From Sebastes aleutianus (taxonomy: Eukaryota; Chordata; Actinopteri; Perciformes; Sebastidae), in the NCBI GenBank assembly GCA_916700875.1, contig CAKAKS010000038.1, positions 10,955,719 to 11,019,718 of the forward strand: a stretch of DNA of 64,000 nt, read 5' to 3'. Every line of letters begins with the position of its first letter. The first letter of the stretch is position 1. The notes under the pieces were generated by a model. That model saw only the letters and a list, made by a program, of their open reading frames with translations. It was not told the DNA's origin and made no database searches. Positions 1 to 11,400 of the stretch are shown piece by piece. The position numbers were made by a program, and so were the translations under genes.

Positions 1-840
1 TCTCTTTTCTTTCTTTTGAAGGAACTTTTTTCAGTGTATGAGAGAAGTATTTAAAGCAATATTTGGGACTTTGAATGAGTTCAATAAAGCAATAACAAAT
101 ATGATACTCAACATTGTGCAGCAGCAGCTGATGATTCAGGTCCAAATGACTGAACACGTAACTCTTCATTGACCATCTGTCCAGACAAAGACAAAGAAAC
201 AAACAAACAAACAAACATCGTGACTACAATTATAGTTTTAAATATGTGTGTCCTCTGTGATCATGACTCATGAGGCAAGTTTCAGCAAGACCTAATAGTC
301 AGTGCCCAAATTCAAAACTTGAAAATGCGGCCAGTCTTGAACAACAACAAATGTGGGCAAACTGCACAGGTGAACAAAGAAACTGCAGAGTCATGGTCAA
401 AGAGGAGACAAACAAAACAGGAATCATTCGACTCTCTGACAGTCTACAACAAAGCGGATACATTTATTTTCTTTCACAGAGCTGGGATCTGTTAAAGGGA
501 CTGTTTGTTTCCTTCCTGTTAGACAGGTTTATTTTGGGAGAAACTTAAAACATGAAAACACCCCACACAGTTCAACTACTAGTATTATAAAAAGTTACAA
601 GAGTACAGTATGAACATGTAATATATGAATCAATAGATTAGACTCGTCTTTTCGTCATTGTAGTCATTAAAAACAACCCATCATAAATATAAGTGAGGTA
701 GTACAACGTAAATGTTTAAAATATAGGGTCTCTCTTCCTATAAACCAGTCCAAAACATATGATCACCTTATAAAGTGATGCATTGTCATAGACCAAACTA
801 CCAAAAAGTATATAAAATACTTAGAATTAAAAATACTTAA

Positions 841-948
841 AGGTCCCATATCGTCCTCATTTTCAGGTTCATACCTGTATTTTGTGTTTCTACTACTAGA
901 ACATGTTTACATGCTGTAATGTTAAAAACAACAACTTTATTTTCCTCA
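841..948. mobile_element. Fragment of a TTAA-type MITE (same family as 35616-36116)
   Basis: The start reads AGGTCCCATATCGTCCTCAT and continues into TTTTCAGGTTCATACCTGTA, closely resembling the left end of the complete copy at 35616. It breaks off at about 948, where a different repeat begins. Confidence 0.65.
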
Positions 949-1450
949 TACTGTCGTAATATTACGAGAATAAAGTCAGAAGTTTACGGGAAAAAAAGTC
1001 GTAATATTACGTGAATAAAGTCATAATATTATAAAGTCATAATTTTAAGTGTTATTTTCTTAAGTTATGACTTTATTCTCAAAATATTACGACATTTTTT
1101 CTCCTAAAGTTATGACTTTATTCTTGTTTTATTACAACTTTTATCTTGTAGTTATGACTTTATTCTCGGAATACCACGACTTTTCTTTTCTCGTAAAGTT
1201 ATGACTTTATTCTCGTAATATTACGTCTTTTTTCTCGTAATTTTGGGACTTTATTCTGGAAATCTCAGATTTCTTTCCCTCAATGTGGTCCTAATACTCC
1301 GTAGTACATTTGCACTTGGGCCCTCACTGCATTAGACTTATATACTATATACTTAGACTATAAGCTGTGTTACCTTCATCACAATGCTCAAATATTTTGC
1401 GGCTTCAGACAGATTTTGGCTCTTTTGATAGTAAAGGGTGCTGACCCCTG
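949..1450. mobile_element. hAT-like element copy with internal satellite (partial)
   Basis: Its right half, including TACTCCGTAGTACATTTGCA, GCATTAGACTTATATACTAT and the end GCTGACCCCTG, matches the complete copy at 34109-34794. The left end is missing or replaced by the MITE fragment at 841. Internal repeats are built on CGTAATATTACG and GTTATGACTTTATTCTC, and here they also change orientation. Confidence 0.7.
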
Positions 1451-1575
1451 ACCTAGATGTAACCCAGGTTGGTCGCTAGAGGGCGCTGTGACACAGTGTA
1501 GTGATTAGTGATCCAGAGAGTATTGAAGAGAGAAAGAGGCAGAACAAGAGTGCTGCTCAGTTGGAAGTCTGCCAA

Positions 1576-2160
1576 ACGCTATACTATGACTTTTTTTCGT
1601 GAAATCTTTTGACATACTATACTATGACTTTAATTTTCATGAAATTTTTCGACACGCTATACTATGACTTTTTCATAAAATCTTTTGACATGACTTTAAA
1701 AGTCTGACTTTTTTTCATGACATTTTTCGACATTAATGATTATGACATTAAAGACTATGACTATTAATGACTGACTTTTTTTTATAAAATTTTTCGACAT
1801 GCTATAATGACTTTTTTTCATAAAGTTTTTCGACGGTCATAGCGTAGTATGCCGTAAAATTTCATGAAAAAAAGTAATAGTATATCGAAAAATTTCGCCA
1901 AAAAAGTCATAGTATAGTATGTCGAAAAATGTCACGAAAAAAGGTCATAGTATAGTATGTCAAAAAATTTAATGAAAAAAGTAATTGTATAGCATGTCGA
2001 AAAATTTTACCAAAAATGTCATAGTATAGAATGTAAAAATTTTACCAAAAAAAGTCATAGTATAGCATGTCGAAAAAAAGTCACAGTATAGTATTTCAAA
2101 AAATCAAAAAAAGTCATAGTACAGTATGTCGAAAATGTCATGAAAAAAGGTCATAGTATA
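1576..2160. repeat. Orientation-switching satellite array
   Basis: About 40-bp units with the core ACTATGACTTTTTTTC and AAATTTTTCGACAT run forward to about 1830. From about 1850 on, the same unit runs in reverse complement (GAAAAAAGTCATAGTATAG, ATGTCGAAAAAT). The whole is a long degenerate palindrome of tandem repeats. It is followed directly by (AT)n sequence. Confidence 0.85.
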
Positions 2161-2325
2161 GTATATATATATATATACACTGTATTTTACAGAGCTGAAA
2201 TAAGAGCTGAAATAATTGATAAAAAAATAAAGTAAAAAATGCCAAAGTATATATATATATATATACTGTAAAATACAGTATATATACTGTAAAATACAGT
2301 ATATATATATATATATATATATCTC
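2160..2325. repeat. (AT)n microsatellite with TACTGTAAAATACAGTA palindromes
   Basis: Three (TA)n blocks alternate with copies of ACTGTAAAATACAGT, which is almost self-complementary. It looks like slippage and conversion within a short palindrome. Confidence 0.85.
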
Positions 2326-2551
2326 AGAGGCCAATTTTCTTTAACTAATGGTACATTAAGTACAATTTTACTTTTATTTTCAAAGCACTTTTCCGAGTTA
2401 TCTAATATCTTTTGCATTGTAGTGTTGCTACTTTTACTTGAGTGCAGGATCTCAACACACACATTTTATTAAAGGCAAGAGGTCGGTGATCTTGAGAATT
2501 TAGCAAGAGTATACTAGATTTTTAAAAATTATCCAACCGAAAAAAACAGTT

Positions 2552-2637
2552 CAGTGTTGCCAACTCTTTTCCAATTAAAGGAGCTAGCTCCAAAAGTCCC
2601 TAAATCTGGCGAAAAAGTCGCCAAGTTGGAAACACTG
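2552..2637. mobile_element. Very short (86 bp) hAT-like MITE
   Basis: The ends are CAGTGTTGCCAACT and AGTTGGAAACACTG, terminal inverted repeats with two mismatches, flanked by ACAGTT and ACAGTC. CAGTG ends and a short flanking duplication fit a deleted hAT element. Confidence 0.5.
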
Positions 2638-2639
2638 AC

Positions 2640-4435
2640 AGTCCGTCACACTCCCCCACAATTATCATTACGAACATAAACATATCATAATGAATGTGAA
2701 AGGCGAACGTGGCTATTGTTAGTACTCACTTCTGTCAAGCTAGCAGCTTGTAGAAGATTCCGGTGACGCACAATGAGTGCACGGGCGGGCAGACAGGCAG
2801 GCAGGTCTCCCGTCCAGTCCTGAAACAGCCATAGATACCCAATTCTTTTCTTTTTTATTGTTGGACCATTCTATTTATTGATTGCTGTCAGGATGTAATG
2901 AGAATTTTAACTAATATAACAAAAGCATTTCTAAAATCTTCACCAACTCTACCTTTTAAAAGCTCAAAAAAAGACAACACCAGACAAAAACATAATATAA
3001 AGTTGGGTAAAAGATGAAATGAATGAAGATTTTTATGGCTCCAGCATTAAAATCATTTAGTCTGTGTGTATCAGACTTTGTTGTTGCCTCGCTCACATAG
3101 TTGCCGCTTCCCTCACAGGAGGTCATGGGAGATCAGCTAAATTTAGCCGTGTAGTTATCACTGAATGTGTGAAATGAAGCTTAATCGCACGTGTTTGTAA
3201 CTGTGACAATCAGCTGAGGTGAGGATGAAGAGGAAAAAAACAGATGATCAACTGAAAGAGGACAAACACTCTAATGCTCCTCTGAAAGGGACTGAATGAC
3301 ATTTCGGGGAATATAGAAATATTTCTGGAGATTTTACTTGCACTAAATGTTCCTGATTGAGGACTTTGATCTTTATGAATTACTGAAGAGGCACTTTGTT
3401 AGTAAACATTCAAATAAAACCAAAAACTCAAATTCATTTCACTCAGTTTGTCTATTTAATATATAAAATACGGTAAAACATACGCAAAAAGGGTAAGGTT
3501 TCAAGGGACGTGGATACTTTGGTACAACAAACACTTTTTTGTAAAAGCGGTATAGAATTTCAATAACATATCAGTGCATACTTTGTATATGAAAATATAC
3601 ACAAATTGTATATCATTCTCAAAAAAAACAACAAAAAGAAATATTTTCTTTACAACAAAAACCCAAAGCAGACTAGCTCAACACAATATATTAGCTATAA
3701 ATTTCATCTTTAGTATTCCATATGCTACATTATTCTGAGTTGTTTTCAAACTCATTTGTGATGCATGTCCTTTATCATTACTGTACGTAACATAAGTTTT
3801 TGTTGTTACCTGTATCTCATGCATTTACTTTTTTTTTTTTTTTTCAAATTTCATGAATTACTAATTTCAGTTGTTTCCCCTGTTTTTATAAATATATTCT
3901 ATATCTTAATTAAAATTGCAGCATTTAACTGGTATTTCCTTCATTGCATTTACTAATACCACAATAACTGATCGTGCAATTTTCAGCAAGTTGTTTTAAA
4001 AAAAGGAAACCAGTACTATGTTTATGATAAGGAAGATAAAATAAGAGAGAAAATAAAAACTATCCTACACAAAATAGCAATAAAATAAAAGCTCCATAAT
4101 AATATCATCATAATAATAGACAATGGAACTGTCACCAGCACAAATTAATCCAAAAATAGTGAGATTCTAAAAAACATTGTACACAACAAGTAACAGGGGT
4201 GCAGGTTTTCATTTCTCATATAGATTGTCATGTGACTAAACTCCTAAATTGGACAGAGAACCTTTTTGTACATGAACAAAACTGCATGAGGCAGGAAGCC
4301 AATCGGTGTGGTGTCACATTTCAGTCAACCATCAGCCCCCACAAACACAAAGAGTTTCCATTGAAATTAGTTTTGTAAAAATGGAAATGACTCATTAGCT
4401 CTGCCTGAAGGCTGGCACCACTCATCAGTTGGATC
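2640..4435. other. Intergenic stretch without recognised genes
   Basis: AT-rich sequence downstream of mef2d. I see only homopolymer runs, such as a T run near 3830, and no convincing gene or complete transposon. Confidence 0.5.
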
Positions 4436-5577
4436 TTCAAAGAACTTGTTTGACATTTTGGGAAATGTGCTTATTCGCTGTCTTGCAGAAAGTTAGATGA
4501 GAAGTTTGACTGTCTGTTAAATAGGAAGTTACAGCCGGTTAGCTTAGCTTAGCATAAGGTCTGGAAACAGCTAGCCTGGCTTAAAAAAAAGCCTACCAGC
4601 ACCTCTAAATCTCAGTAATTTAAAGGTTTTCTATTCAATATTCAGAGCATTAATATAGCAGCAAAAAACTATTTGCTTTGTAAAGATATAGTGGAGTAAT
4701 GTCTACCTGAGCAGAGAATGAAGTCGCTCTCCCTCTGTTGTAATCCAAGCTTTTCCTTGCTTTGTTGACATAGCCGGGCATGCCTTTTCGTGCATGTTAA
4801 TGCATGTGAGCGTGCCCCACTGGCTAGGTCACGGCCGCTGCTCTGCACTGCTCTCATACGGCGGTTACAGCAATAACGCCGTCCCGACCAACGGCCCCGT
4901 CACAGAAGCATAGCACCCACCCTCTGGTTCCCTCCCCTGGTTAACATTTTTGACCCCGTCAGCAGTGCTGCCTTGTTTTCACTGTTAGCGCCGTTAACTA
5001 CAAGCCGCCGGCTCTGCTTTCGCCATGTTGAGAGCTGTGCAGAGGCAATAGAAATGCTCCCAATCTCGCATTTAGCAAATTTAAATTGCCCAAATTAGCG
5101 AATGTTATGCATTTGCACGGTTCGTTAACACGGGAAACCAGATACAAAACTGAATTGATTGAAAAAGTGCTAATATTTGATTTTGAAGAACCTGAAAAAA
5201 AGGTGGTCCTAAGGTGGAAATGTCAGTGTAGGGCTTATAAATAAATACTCTATATTTAAGGCTATAACGTTATATTTTTTGAAAGATTTCTGGAAAACCG
5301 TGTAAAATTTAAGCTAAATTTGGATAAAAATTGTTCGTAATCGCCGTCTAAACATTATGACAGGAACACTGCATTAGAGGTGAGCTTCAGAGGTGCTAGA
5401 AGGCGAGTTTTGTTACCTTTGGACAGAGCCAGGCTAGCGGTTTGCCCCCGTTTCCTGCTTAACTACCCGACTGTAGCTTTAGATTTACTGCACAAACATG
5501 AGTATCAATCTTCTCATCTTAATCTCGGTAAGAAAGCGAATAAGCGAGTTTCCCAAAATGTAGAATTACTCCTTTAA
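4436..5577. mobile_element. Foldback-type DNA transposon with ~200-bp inverted arms
   Basis: The left arm at 4436-4640 (TTGACATTTTGGGAAATGTG, AGTTAGATGAGAAG, GGTTAGCTTAGCTTAGC, AACAGCTAGCCTGGCT) is repeated inverted at about 5375-5577 (CCAGGCTAGCGGTTTG, CATGAGTATCAATCTTCTCA, GTTTCCCAAAATG). The arms enclose about 730 bp of non-coding sequence with GC-rich patches. This family is abundant in percomorph genomes. There is no transposase frame, so it is non-autonomous. Confidence 0.82.
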
Positions 5578-5609
5578 CGGTTTAAGAGGCTAATTTTCTC
5601 CAACATGAG

Positions 5610-5615
5610 TTTATT
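5610..5615 (-). terminator. Candidate distal polyadenylation signal AATAAA of mef2d
   Basis: TTTATT on the plus strand reads AATAAA on the transcribed strand, about 2.36 kb after the stop and immediately before a transposon block. It is the last canonical signal I noticed before the repeat. Confidence 0.35.
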
Positions 5616-7755
5616 GAAAGTGTTGGATGTTAAATTGATGACTGAAAGAAGAAAACAATACTAAACTGAACTTTAGCAGAGTGAAAAGCTACCACACTGT
5701 CGAATGAGGGACGGAAAAATAACCTCATGGAAAACATCAACAACACTGGTGAGAACACGTCACACAGCACCGTGATGTTTCTTCCGTACACTCGCCACAA
5801 ACCGTCGGTGTCAAACACTGGTTTCACACTCTGCTCAGACCAAACGGCATCGATTCATAAAAGCCGCCGTCGTCTTCACCTACACTGACCTAAAAGTGTA
5901 AGATTGTTTAAGTAGATTAAAAAACAGCCAACAAACAACAGCTGACACGCCAGTTTGCACTTTGAGCATCGTCTCAAGGAAAAAAAAAGGTCAAGCAATC
6001 AGGAGAAACTTTCTATTTGTAGGCTATAAACAACCCGTGTACACACACTCATACACACAAACTTGAAATGGTTGAGACCAAACAAATCTGTACTATAAAA
6101 CATACAATTAAACAACACAGCACTTAATTCCAAAGTGAAACAAAGGCATAATCTGTGTCTTCTTAACGTGGAAAAGATTCTGTCAATGAAAATATGCGTC
6201 AAATAAGTGCGTTTTATCTCTTAGCTACACAATAAGTGAATGGCAGTGTCCTAATCGTTTCATGTTCAGGTGGTTATGGACAGTTTTACTTTGATTGTGG
6301 GTTTTTAAAAAATGTGTGGTAGGAGAACATGATGACACCACAACCAAGCAGGCCTCTGTGAGTGAGACAGAAAGTGCACAAACCATCAACACTAGCATAA
6401 AATAGGTTTACTGAAACAAGTCCGATCCACCAGCACTACCTAGTGTGGCGAAACCCCTGCACCATAGCTCGAAACATATCAAATTCACACTCATATATGC
6501 AAACAGATCCACTGAGAATCAACACATTGCTTGTTTTTAGGGATACCTAGCAAAGTCTATGCAAATATAGTCATATGTACATACACGTCGTTGAAGCTGA
6601 AAAGCTATTTTACTTTGTCGCCAACTGAAGCGGTAGAAATATAGAAAATGTCTTTTTCCTTTCACTTTTTGAAACACGGCAAAGAGCTAAGGAGAGCTAG
6701 AGAGAGCTAAAGAGGACATCAAAGCTTTTGTATAAGGAGTGATTTTTATACAAAGTCAGAATTCCTACTTCTGGACAACCAACGGACCTTCAAAACAGAT
6801 TTTTTTTTTTTTGTTTAAATACCAACAGATAAAGAACACTTGGACTGAAAGGACCAAATACTTTCCCTACCCAAAAAAGCCACCAGAGAGGCTCAAAAAC
6901 TCTATGCATTTAACTGGATGGCATCTACTCCTGGTAATAAGCTGAGTGGCTGGCTGGATTTCTGGTACAACAATTTCCATCCAAGTTCCAGAAGAAATGA
7001 GGTGAGAGGACGGGAGGAGCACCCCGTCTGAGGAGAGAGTGACGGCGAAATTCGAAGCCTGAAAAGCATCAACAGTTTCTAGTTCTCGTTTCCGTGACAG
7101 TGCGAGTGATAAATCGTTGTTGTCCCTGCACCGTGTGCGAGAGGCATTTGGCTTTTTTTGTTAGTTTGTTGAAGAGAGGTTGATATTGGCACTCGGTGCT
7201 CGGCTCCACCTGAGGGCTCGGGCCTGCCTTGGTGTACGAGGTTGGGAGAAGGTGGCAGCAGAAAGAACCATTCACGGTGAAGTGTCTTTACCTAGAAGAG
7301 CCAGTTTGAGTCCGTTTGCTCAGTGCCAGATAGATGCTCAGTCCTCAAACTTGTCCAGATTAAGTTCTATCCAAAAGTGCAGTTTGGAAGTGACTTATGG
7401 AAGAATGGACAGCACGCAATCCAAGCGACATTGGATTTAAAAAGAGCAGGAAGTGGTGAGTCATACAAGTCCCATAACGTCGACAAGCCACCAATCACAA
7501 CGTGAACAATGTAGCAGAGCTCGATGTAAATACGTGAAGGTGAAACCATGTGATAGATAAATGTTTTTATGGTTTTGTCAGATTGCAAAGGTTCAACACC
7601 TCATTTCTACAAAAAAAAATGACTATACGGGAGTCCATTCAAGCAAGAAGGCTTTAAAAATCTACTGTCCCTCTATTCAAGGATCTACACAGGACAAAAT
7701 ATCCAGCTGAGTAAAGTCATCCTCTCCTCACTCAGAGCGTGATCCCCAAAGGATT

Positions 7756-7761
7756 TTTATT
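7756..7761 (-). terminator. Candidate proximal polyadenylation signal AATAAA of mef2d
   Basis: TTTATT on the plus strand gives AATAAA on the minus strand about 220 nt after the stop codon. It would produce a short 3' UTR isoform if used. Confidence 0.25.
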
Positions 7762-7978
7762 TCTATTTTTTTTTTTTGGCAAAGCCTCATAAGTCCGGGT
7801 GACGCAGCTGAGTTGTATAATTTTGGACAGAGGCAGATGTGTGATGATAGTGTCACATGGCAGTGGGGTCGGGGCAGTGGGGGTTTAAGAATGAGTGTGG
7901 GTGTGTGTTGTGGGTGTTGTGGGTGTTTGAGTGTCAGCAGAACTTCCCTGTGGGTTCAGTGAGGTGTGGCAGGCGACT

Positions 7979-8117
7979 CTATGTGACCCAGGTGTCCAAT
8001 CTCATGCGCTTGATGTTTCCTCCCTCCTGCTCCGGATCGTTCGACGCCCTGAGGAGCTCGGCTGAGGGGCTGAAGTCGGGGCGGCTGCCGGGACCGACGT
8101 TTCCCGTAGCGCCAGCT

Positions 8118-8151
<34 letters not shown>

Positions 8152-8465
8152 TGCCGCCACCTCCCCCTCCGCCGCCGGCTGCACCAGTGTCATCGCGATC
8201 GCTGCCTTCAAAGGAGCTGGCGTTGCTGCTGACGCTGTCTGCAGGCGAGCGGCCGGTCGGGGGCTCCAGGCACAGCAGGGAGCCGGGGTACTGCGGCGGC
8301 GCGGTCAGGATGGCTCCACCTGAGGTCGAGGACGGCGTGGTGGAAGATGGAGGAGGGCAAGGGGTGCTGCGATCCCGGCCGGGCGAGACGGGCTCCGACT
8401 TGATGCTCACGCAGGAGTTTGTGTTGACGGTCAGCATGGCGCCTTGAGGTATATGGGTCACAGGC
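7979..8465 (-). CDS. mef2d: mef2d last coding exon (polyglycine tract, C-terminus, stop)
   Basis: Encodes PVTHIPQGAMLTVNTNSC, VSIKSEPVSPGRDRS, a Ser/Thr/Pro-rich stretch, a G8-S-G10 tract, and the conserved end IKRMRLDTWVT followed by TAG (7981-7979). IKSEPVSP is the family's sumoylation motif coupled to phosphorylation of the downstream serine. KRMRLDTW matches the C-terminal nuclear localisation region. The Gly tract is encoded by a (GCC)n-like repeat on the plus strand at about 8118-8180 and lengthens this exon compared with human. Confidence 0.95.
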
Positions 8466-11400
8466 CTGAAAACAGGGTCACAGAGGACAGAGAGAGAAAG
8501 ACAATGGAAGATAAGGGACAGAACAAAGAGGAAAGGCGAGAAAACAAACCATACAAATGATTAGCTACTTGACAAAAGGTATATGAGAAACTGTAAGGTC
8601 ACTCGCAGACAAAAACCCACATTACAAGGCACAGCACCAACAGGGAAAAGCCACACTCGTTTATTCAACAATCCAATCAATTCGGCGCCTTAAAAGCAGA
8701 AGTAAACCCCCACACTGCTCCCATAAGATCAACACAACAGCCCAGGAAGCATGAAATGATTCGTGTGACAGGGTGGTTCGCAGTGAGTCAGCTATGATGT
8801 GAAGAAACTACAGATGATAAAAAGAAAATAATCTCGGGTTAGAGAACATGGTGGAAACCGGAACTACGTCTCATTTCCTGTTTGACTGCAGACAGCACCA
8901 GACATGCTTAGAGGGAGCCAGCCAAAAGCGCACAGACACACAGGAAAAAGGAAGTATGATACAGTACCGGCCCAACCACTCATCTCTACCCAAGAGCAGG
9001 TTGGACGGAGAGCCAACACTGTGGGGAGAAAACAAAATGTTGGAGCCCAAACCAAAGGGAAGAGGTGGATTAGAAGGCATGTGTGGAGAAAAGTGTGAAA
9101 CATTATTGCGAGCAAAGTTTCTTCAACAACAGCAATAATGTTAATGTCTTAGCATCAGAAAAACAAAGACCCTAATGGGCTGAATTTTTGTTACAGCACA
9201 CATAAAAATCCAGGTATGAAAATCTTGTTTTCTGATCTCCAAACACAGTGAATGGAGCATTTACACAAGAAGAAATGTGTTCGTATGGACAGTGACGCGT
9301 TCTGAACTTTTGTCTTACTACAGAGTTTGTACGGTGGCCCTTCAGGACAAAAACGCATACAAGAGTGAATGCAAAAAACCATTTACATTTTTTTGCTTCA
9401 GTAAGGTAAATCAAGGATTATTTTTATAAGGAAGTTGAAATGCAAATATGCAATGCAAAGGCTGCAAATACTAAAACAAAAACAACAGAAATGTGCAGCA
9501 AGAGAAGGAACTCAAAGGATGGAAATTCCAGCAAAAATATTGAAGCTTTGATCGTTCTGATATTTCTATTGTTTCTTATTTTGGAGTGAATTACTCTTAA
9601 AGTTTTTGCCTTTTGTATGCATTTTGACATTTGCAGCATTTCATGATTTTGAGCGCTGAGGTTTCCCTCTTGCATGCGTTTGGTCCTCAGAGGCCACCGT
9701 ATTTGTGGGTGTTCCAGGGCTGTAGCATTAAATAAGACGGGAACAATATGAAGAAAATATCTGCTTGATTTCTCAAAGCTGAGACTTGCAATTTATGGCA
9801 AATGCACACCAGTAGAAAAAAGTCTTAAAACTTATTATAATTTATATAATTAATCTTTGCTGCAGTGTTACAATTTTATAATTGAAAATCTTTACTGCAT
9901 CAACTTTTTGATATTTGTTCTACAAGCTGCTCTGAGCTTAAATATTAATTGAATTACAAATTAATTTTACCGCGCATATGTTGTAACCAAATAATATGAC
10001 GTGAAGATGATGCGTGGCATCTCCTCTTTTCACCCTCCTTGGGAAGAGGACCCGCTCCGTATATATAAGGGGCTCATTCTAAGCTAACGAAAACACAACG
10101 ATTCTTAGTTTCAGATGATTATACACCAATGAAAAAATAATAATGAATATTATTTTCCATTTCTGGCAATAGATCCCAAATCATACACACTGGTCCTTTA
10201 AAGCAAATACACACGCAGTGGACTTAAATAAGCAAAGTCAATGTCCACGGTCTATTAATTAAAACCAAATATGTAATCTGTGAGATGTCTGTTATCTTAA
10301 AAAGTTTGAATAATATTATTTAACTGAAATTTCCTACTGAAATTTTATATTCTCCTAATATTTGTCAGCTAAATTAATAACGACCTTCATATTTTCACGG
10401 TTTTGAAAGTTTATGTTTAAGGCCAGTTCTTTGTTATGAGTCACTTTAAATGTATGGCTGCCTTCAAGGCAACATTTACTGTACGTCATTTTGTTTTAGA
10501 CAAAAGCCCTTCAAATGCAAAGTGGACTTCAAACCCCCCCTACAGACAAGGTCATGACATTTCACACACGCACACACTAGTAGTGGCTGTTCACCTCAGG
10601 TTGGCAGCCAGACTGGACACCTGGCTAGACAGCTCGCTGCACTGTTTGTCCACGCCCCACATGCTGTGGACAAGAGGAGAGAACACACTTCAAGGATCTG
10701 GTGTTCATGCTACCAAAGACACAACTCAAACCCGGCAGCGTTAAGCTCACGCAGCTCTCGACACACGCTGCGACTGCACTTAACAAGTCCTCTAATCTGA
10801 TACAGAGGCTTCTCAGTCTTCTTCTTTATTAAATCTTGATATGAAATCTTGATATAAAATGGTAGAAAAAACTTGAAAAATATCTGCCAAGGTTTTTCCC
10901 AAAAAACTCAAATTACATTCCATTCACTTGATACGATGAGCGATTTGTCTTTATGTATCATTTCTAGGAAATAACCACATATCCTGTATCCACACAGCAA
11001 ATTACATCAAAATCAAGGGAGATGATTGTACACCACAGGCAGAATCTTTCACTTCTTCAAAGAAAATTGAAGTGACTTTGTTCATTCCTTCAAAGACATT
11101 CAAGTCTCAAAGTTGTGTTTACGGTAAGGCTCCTAACTGGGACAGCAACAAGAAACAAGAGTGCACAAATTACTTCCTTCAATTCTTCCAATGCACTATG
11201 ATAAAATGAAGTTCATGCTGCTGCTCTTTAGTTCAAAAGGTCTCTTGGAATTGTTTAGTAAATGAACATATACTAGCAGGGAAAATAAATCTGAGTTTTA
11301 TCAGTCAAGGAGCTTTACTTGTCGTAAAAAAAAAATTATAGTTAGACGTGTTGAATTATCAGATACATTTGTGCATTTAAATATTGATTTGAGATTACAT

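Larger units (their letters stand above)
5600..7978 (-). other. mef2d: Probable mef2d 3' UTR
   Basis: Downstream of the stop codon lies about 2.4 kb of mostly unique sequence without the recognisable transposons found on either side. On the minus strand AATAAA occurs at 5615-5610, just before the 4436-5577 foldback repeat. Another AATAAA at 7761-7756 could end a short form of about 220 nt. Long 3' UTRs are usual for MEF2 genes. The end point is inferred. Confidence 0.45.

Noticed and set aside
1576..2160. Regularly spaced direct repeats resembling a CRISPR array
   Set aside because: Repeats of about 40 bp without unique spacers, reversing direction, in an animal genome. This is satellite DNA.
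5380..5577. 65-codon plus-strand frame with good composition
   Set aside because: Lies wholly in the inverted arm of the foldback element at 4436-5577.
5600..7978. Possible miR-9 target sites in the mef2d 3' UTR
   Set aside because: I looked for the complement of the seed (CCAAAGA on the minus strand) and saw no convincing site.
7857..8447. 196-codon plus-strand frame with a long proline run
   Set aside because: It is the antisense of the last mef2d exon. The proline run is the complement of the polyglycine tract.
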